A stretch of 64,000 nucleotides of DNA, from the NCBI GenBank assembly GCA_015499995.1, contig JADNRV010000051.1, positions 1 through 64,000 on the forward strand. Direction: 5' to 3'. Made by a program: the position numbers and the translations under genes. Each line of letters begins with the position of its first letter. Position 1 is the stretch's first letter. The notes below the pieces were generated by a model. It saw only the letters and a list, made by a program, of their open reading frames with translations, searched no databases and was not told the origin of the DNA. Shown here piece after piece: positions 57,925-64,000 of this stretch. The stretch is from Flammula alnicola (taxonomy: Eukaryota; Basidiomycota; Agaricomycetes; Agaricales; Strophariaceae).

Positions 57925-59652
57925 ATGTCAAGCATCAGCGAAAGCCAGTACGTTGACCTGTACGAAGGCAACCTAATCCCTCTCCGTGTCGTTCGTACGT
58001 TTGTCTGCTTCTATATCGGGAAAAGTCGTTTTGATCACGAATTCGGTGCTTAAAGTTGCTTCCCTGGTTTGGGTTCTTCATGACTATTGTAAGTTCTTGC
58101 CTTCGGAAGCATTTTGCCCTACTTAGCATGAATATTTAGTCGTTACTCTGGAAGATGAGGTATGTATCAAAAAACGCTTCTCCGTGGTCTTATGGTGTTA
58201 CTCTGGTCTAATGGCGAGTGAAACAGGTTCGCTACATCTGGGTCAGCATTTCCTTCACCCGACTCCGAACATCTCAGCGTCCTGACAGCTGGTGGGATCT
58301 AGTCACAAAAACCTAATTTCGGTCGATTCATGTTCCTTTGGGTACGTCGGTAACGATGGCTCCATCGTCCTGCCCATCTGACAATTTTGATAGGTTCGCT
58401 ATTACACTATATTTCTTGTCGGATTCGATGTACTCCAAATCCACACGTTTGCAATCCCTGGCGTCGCCTCTCATGCATTGTCCGTCATTCTTCGTACCTC
58501 GATTGAACTTCAGTCTCACAAATTGCGATAGATGTGTTGCCGCGGATCCAACGACGCGGTTAGTTGGTGCGGTTAGCCTATGGTCTGTGGAAATCATCAT
58601 GCAGCTACGGATCTACATTTTATACAACCGGTCGAAAAGGGTTCGTAAAGTAGTTTATTCTCTCCTCGTGTCCCAGCATTCTGAGCCATTGAAATAGGTC
58701 GCATTATTCAACGGAGTACTTTTTCTTACCTCTATAGGCTTATTTCTCTGGCTTGTGATAGTAAATGCGGTGCGAAGAAGTAATGTACTTCGAGGATCAA
58801 TCGCCAAGTTACCGCTGCCAGGGTGTCCTACGGTCAACGGCGGCACCGAATGGGCGCAATGGATTCCTGGTACGTCCTTTGGTTTACTAAGACTCTAAGA
58901 TAACGTCTAATCCATTTCAGCAACTGCGTTTGAGGGTGTCCTCTTCGGATTTGCATTGTACAGAGCTGCTATGTCAGTTGCCGCTCGGACGAAACTAAAT
59001 CAACGGCTGTCACTCACGGCTATCCTCATCCACGAGAATATTCTCTACTTCTTGGTGTACGTTCATTCTTTAGAGAAACATTCACCCTCTGCTGTGAACT
59101 TGGTATACTGACATGGCGTTTTGGATGTAGAGTTTCATGTATCCTGGTCCTTAATAACCTCATGGTGGTGGTAAGCCGTCTGTTTATTAATCGATATTGG
59201 CAACGTAATATCTCAACATATACTAACTAATGTCTCTCTCCAGGGTGCAACGCGAATCCCATGGTTTGGATTTGGGTAAGGAGTTCTTGTCCATTATACC
59301 TGGACAATCATCTAAAGTTACACCAGACCCTTCCACGCAGCAGTCGGTATCGCCACCTGCCGCATGCTGATCCATCTCCGGAAATTCGCCATCAAGAACC
59401 TAGACGGGCCGAACCAGACCTCGAATAATACCAAGATGACGGCGGGAGGACCAGTCTTCAATAGGACTCAAGAAAACCAGGAGAGTTATTATACGGAAGA
59501 TTCGATTCCAATGACCACGATATCGGTTGACGCGCCGAGCTTACGAACCATGCATGTATGTATTTCCTACCTTTGACTGCCTTAACGTTGGTACATATTT
59601 TGATTGTAATTTTCAGGAGAAAACGCCTGCCCAGCCTTTAATATTGACATAG
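57925..59652 (+). CDS. DUF6533-family seven-helix membrane protein
   Basis: ATG at 57925 (MSSISESQYVDLYEGNLIPL). Small exons with short introns give the DUF6533 signature V-T-L-E-D-E-V-R-Y-I-W (58140-58240), then GRFMFLW. Membrane helices are seen near 58390 (FAITLYFLS type), 58570 (LVGAVSLWSVEIIMQLRIYI), 58700 (NGVLFLTSIGLFLWLVIVNA), 58930 (FEGVLFGFALYRAA), 59020 (AILIHENILYFLV) and 59130 (VSCILVLNNLMVV). A hydrophilic tail with Ser/Thr follows, and translation ends at TAG 59650-59652. This family is greatly expanded in Agaricomycetes and has a receptor-like layout; ligands and role are unknown. Exon borders in the first 400 bp are approximate. Confidence 0.8.
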
Positions 59653-60562
59653 CACAGCCCACCGTTTGTGCGTTGTGCATACTAGTCGCTGCTGGCCAGC
59701 GCTTGCTCTTGTTACAGTATTGTATTTTAATTGGTACTAAATATTTCGCACCGCCATGATAATCGACTGCAATATCAACATAATCTGCATTGCGAAGCCT
59801 TCCTAAGAACTGTATTTTCAGCTTTCTGGTGGAAGTCTAGTGTGGAAAACCCCCCATCCCTCCTTCGAAGTTGGTCTTGCGACTCCTACATGAAATTATG
59901 CCAATCAAATTTAGTCGCAAATTATAATCGACATCGTCCATGGCCACATCCCTATCTCAGAGAACTGTTCGCCAAAAGAGTTAGCACTAATTTGACGAGA
60001 TATAACTGCATCAAGTAATGCTCGCCAACACAGGGCAACGCATAAGTTCAGTAGCTATAGCCCATTGAAATAGATTATTTCTCCACGACGGAGTCGATAA
60101 TAGCTGGTCAATTGTGACAATGCGAAAAAAGATATACATAATTTACTAGAGATATTCATTACAGACAACAAATGTCGTAGTTGTATGATTCCACGCTAGG
60201 CTTCTAGGGTATTTCGGACGACTGTCGCGCCCATCTAGTTGGGATAGCCGATTTTTCTTTGGTGCGAATAAGCCCAAGAGGCAGGCAACATATGAAGGGA
60301 ATGAGGTGAGGCGAGACAACCAGGCTGTCAAAAAAGAACACAGACAAATAGAGTGGAGGGTCGAGACGAGAAAGCCGAGCAGTGGAAGAAACATCAAGAA
60401 GAGAAAAAAGAAGTTGAGGCATAGGACAAGCCTGCCAGTCAAACGCAAAGCGATGTAAACCCAAGAAATCGCATCACACCTGCACGAATCATCCCAACTC
60501 CGCCTTCCTTCATCGCTCCGTCTAAGCATCCTCTCCTCTCTACTGCAGGCACAACGAGAGCA
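59653..60562. other. Convergent 3' intergenic region
   Basis: About 0.9 kb between tail-to-tail genes. No coding signal is supported. Confidence 0.5.
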
Positions 60563-63500
60563 TCAATTTACACTCGCAAAGCTTCTCAGCACACCCACAG
60601 CCTCCTCACTCTCCAATTTCCACTTGGCATCCGTGCCCTTCCCACTCGTGCTCACCGTCTCAGACCCATCAAACTCGTTCAGCCTTCTCAACAGCTTCTC
60701 GTCCGAGCTGATGGCCAGCAAGAAGTCAGTGTCGTGTGTCCCTCCGCCGTCGCCGCTGCCCATGTGACCGAATCCGCCATACCCACCATCGTCGTTGCCA
60801 ACGGGGGAGAAGCTGCCGTTGCTCAGACCAGAGGAGGATGGAAGCATCCAGGACCCGTGCGCCGACCCGTGCGAGCGCGCGGGTCCGCCGGGGTGCAAAA
60901 TCGCACCGACAGCGGTAGAGCGCGAGACGTTGTTGGGCAGGATGAGGAAGCTGTTGCGGCCTGGGATGATGCGGAGGCCGTACCGTTCGCCGAGGCTGGT
61001 GTTTTTGAGGGTGAAAAGGGGCAGAGAGGAAGGCAGAAGAAGGAAACTGACCTGTCGAAAATGTGGTTCTGTGCCTCGGCAGCTTGCCTCTGTGCCCATT
61101 GCCTATCAGGGTGATCAAGAGACTCGCCGGTCCAGAATCGCCAAACCAATGAAACCTGACGCTCTTCAATGAACGAGCCAGGTGTGCGCTCCGTGAACTG
61201 TCATTGTCAAAGTTCAAAGGAACATGAAGCCGTAAACGAAGAAAAGAAAAAGCAGGTATCTCGATCAGTCATATTGCCACAGGATAACTAGGAACGAAAT
61301 CGAGAAACTCACGTAGTTGAGGATTTCCAAACAAGCGCTCTTCCACGTCAAGTTGAAATTCGGAACCATATTGATCCAGTCTCCGCCAGTGGGTTTGCCA
61401 TTTGCGTTCACGCCACTGCCAACGGAGCGCGTCTTAATAAAGCACCCATTCTCCGCTCTACAACCACAAAAGGCAGTCAATGAGCGACAGCACGAACGAC
61501 GAAAATATCAAACAAAGGAATGCAAAAACACAAAAAGATAAAAGTGAAGGAAAACGAGACACCCACACAATCCCGACCTTCGGTACCCTTTCAGCAACAG
61601 CCTCCAGAACACCCTTCATCTGCAGTCCGCTCAACAACCACACCTCACTCCTCCTGTCCTCCGCCAACTTCCCCAGCACCCCAATCGCATCCTCGACTTC
61701 CTTGGGCAACTCCACCTCCGAATTCCCTTTGCCTCCAAGGAACTGCAGAACGCCTTTCTGAGTGAGATCGCGCCGCCAAAGCGTGCCCTCAAAGTCAACC
61801 AGAATGAGTCGTTTCTGCGAGTGCTTGTACTTCGGGAGGAGGAGCGAGGGCGTAAGGATGGGGGCGGATGACGAGGAGGAGGAGTTGGAGGGATCGTCGA
61901 GCGAGGCGGTGTGTTCAGTGTTGGCACGCACACATCGGTTGAGGAAGGACGTGACGAAGGCCTGGGCTGTTTGGGTAGTGACGTGGTTGTGCAGGTCCTG
62001 TGTGGTGTGATGGTTAGCTTTTAATAGAAAAAGAACTAAAAAGAATTTAAATGAACCGCGTACCTCCCATCGAGAACGAGCCTCTTCGTCGCTCATAGTC
62101 AGTGCCTTTTAAACAGTACGAGATTGTTAGCTGTGATATATGCCGCGCAACAAGAACAAGGAAAGCATACCTGCTGGATAGCATTCGCCGTGCCTCTCGT
62201 GTCCCAAGGATTGATCGCAATACACGATCTGAACCCGCTGTAGCTGTAGCTGCCCGTAAACTACACAACAGTGAATACACAATACGAAAGGAGTCAAGAC
62301 AAGAAAAGCCAACCCACCTCACTCAAGATCAATGGCCTATAGCTTCCCTCCTGACATTCCACAAACTCATGCGTGCGCAACGCCATACCCTCCTCAAGCT
62401 CGTCACAATAAATGCATCCGCCACAGTTAGCAGTGCCAAATACTGACTAAACGTTAGATCCTGCGTGTGCAGAAACACGACAGGCTGATAAGTGAGGGTA
62501 GAAAAACGCGAGTTGATGCGCGACACGACGTCAGTGACGCCACCTGCGGCGGCCTCATTGGGCTCGGAGGTCTGCAGAGCGATTTGGATGAGGACGACTT
62601 TGCCTTGCCAGGAGGGGTATTTGTCGAGGAAAGCTTCGAATGCGACGAGTTTGTGTCGCACGCCCTGGATCTCGTCCAGCTTGTCTCGACCGACGACGAT
62701 CTTCATCCCCGAGTATCGCGTCCTCAACACCTGAACCCATTCGGCCACCTCCGGTTCGCGTCTACATCGTGCTCAGGCGCGAGAAGCAAAGAGAGGGGAA
62801 TAACACGCACTTGCGGACATGCAACTGCCTCACATCAATACCCATGGGGAACACCCCAACGTCAACGAACCTGCCCCTCTCAACAACCCCGTCTCTGACC
62901 CTCTTCTCCTTTCCCACCTCTCCCTGCTCCTTTTCCGCAACCGTGAGCCCCTCTCCTTCGGGTATCTGAATGCCTCTCGGCAGCGCCTCAAAGCTCAGGA
63001 TCCGACTAACAGTCTGCCTCCAATGCCTCGCATAGTTCGCCGTCTGGAACCCAACCACATCCGCACCCAGCATCCCACGCAACAAGTCCTTCCGCACGGA
63101 CAGGCAGCGGAAAATCTCGGATGACGGGAACGCGACGTGCATGAAGAATCCGATCGGTGTACTCGGCGGGATTTTGGGCGAAAGTCGGAGGAGGGTGGGC
63201 AGGAGGAGCAGGTGATAGTCGTTCACCCAAATGATGTCGCCGTCTTGGTAGTTTGCGATGATGGCATCCGCGAACCGCTGGTTGACGGCGACGTATTGCC
63301 TGTACGATGCAGATTCGTAGAATAACTTCGTTTTTGGCGCGTCAGGGACGGCGTAGTGAAGGCATGGCCAGAGGACCTGTAGATAGAAGTGTTAATACAC
63401 TGCACTTCTTGAGATTCCATTTCATGTAGCCACTTTCATAATATAGCCTCCATCGTAGATGATCCCATTCAACAAGAGCCGGGCAGCCAACGACAAGCGC

Positions 63501-64000
63501 AGCAGCAAACTTGATTCGTGACTTTCCGGATATTTGGCCACCTCATCCCAGTTGTTGCCAAGGGGAGAGCCGCAAAGCCAGCAGCGTCCAAGAACCACAT
63601 AAAACGATGGCTCTAGAAAGTGGATCTACGGCTGCTGCTCGATATTAAACAGATTATGCCAGATCTACAGCAACACAGTCATGGGCGATCTAGCGTTCAT
63701 GGCTCTGTTGCTGTTGCACAACCTCGACAGTTGCAAGGCATAAAGAAGGGGTAGAAAGGGAGGCTATCCTTATGAAACTAGCGGCACAATAGAGAGCGCA
63801 CATACCTGATGACAAAATTCGTCGTAGCAGCTCTGGAACTCTGCATCGGGAATCCACACTGGCAAACTGTTGCGCTGAGCCAGCATGCGGTGGTCGATGT
63901 CCTTCCGCAGTTCCTCGCCAAAGCTGTCCGTTGGCGTCCCGAGCGTGCCGACCCATAGTCTCTTCTTCATCCGCTCACCAACACTCTCCACCGCGTTCTT
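60563..64000 (-). CDS. Trehalose synthase complex subunit, TPS3/TSL1-like (5' end outside window)
   Basis: The gene runs off the right edge; the first visible residues include RLWVGTLGTPTDSFGEELRK. A GT20 (trehalose-6-phosphate synthase) domain follows: YESASYRQYVAVNQRFADAI, IIWVNDYHLLLLPTLLRL, GFFMHVAFPSSEIFRCL, VGRDKLDEIQGVRHKLVAF and SLREGMALRTHEFVECQ. A trehalose-phosphatase-like domain follows (61850-60563). Its nucleophile motif reads VDFEGTL where catalytic enzymes have DxDGT; the second Asp is Glu. The later SGR motif reads SGLQ. This points to a regulatory subunit rather than an active phosphatase. One intron (about 63380-63803) is some 420 nt long, against 50-130 nt elsewhere in the gene. 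Stop at 60563-60565. Confidence 0.88.

Noticed and set aside
60734..61172. Plus-strand frames opposite the trehalose gene
   Set aside because: They are antisense to a conserved domain and carry no motif of their own.

Overview
This window looks like nuclear DNA of a mushroom-forming basidiomycete (Agaricomycetes). The evidence is intron-dense genes with about 50-65 nt introns, a Ty3/gypsy chromovirus, a Plavaka-type DNA transposon, DUF6532 and DUF6533 proteins, and several copies of the NACHT NTPase family typical of these fungi. No search could be run, so family names rest on motif recognition.

Layout. (1) 1-11753: a Ty3/gypsy element cut at its 5' LTR. Its Gag-Pol frame is split by a 6.3 kb foldback-like TIR element (1735-8035) made mostly of ~40 bp tandem repeats in two opposite-facing arms. 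(2) 11755-26400: a cluster of tandem NACHT copies riddled with insertions. It holds an OTU-domain remnant, a 5' NACHT stump, a degraded unknown gene, NACHT copy 1 and NACHT copy 2. Copy 1 is broken twice: by a 739 bp TIR element carrying a captured Cys/His-cluster gene fragment (15390-16128) and by a 6.4 kb Plavaka element (17835-24257) that landed in its sixth codon. Copy 2 has lost its NTPase core in frame. The paralogues serve as empty-site controls and fix the insertion boundaries to the base. (3) 27058-40761: a single-pass membrane protein, a secreted protein, a decayed third NACHT gene and a two-finger C2H2 regulator, separated by long gene-poor stretches. (4) 43448-64000: ordinary, well-preserved genes: a BCS1-type AAA ATPase, a MYND-finger protein, tandem-domain dihydroneopterin aldolase, EMC1, a PP2A-family phosphatase, a DUF6533 membrane protein and a trehalose-synthase-complex subunit running off the right edge.

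The left 26 kb is a compact record of nested transposition into a duplicating NLR-like cluster. The right 20 kb is conserved housekeeping DNA, whose oddities are in its splicing (an 11 nt and a 20 nt micro-exon, and a GC-AG intron). The strongest candidates for something undescribed are the foldback-like element and the pairing of a DUF6532 gene with a Plavaka transposase inside one set of TIRs.
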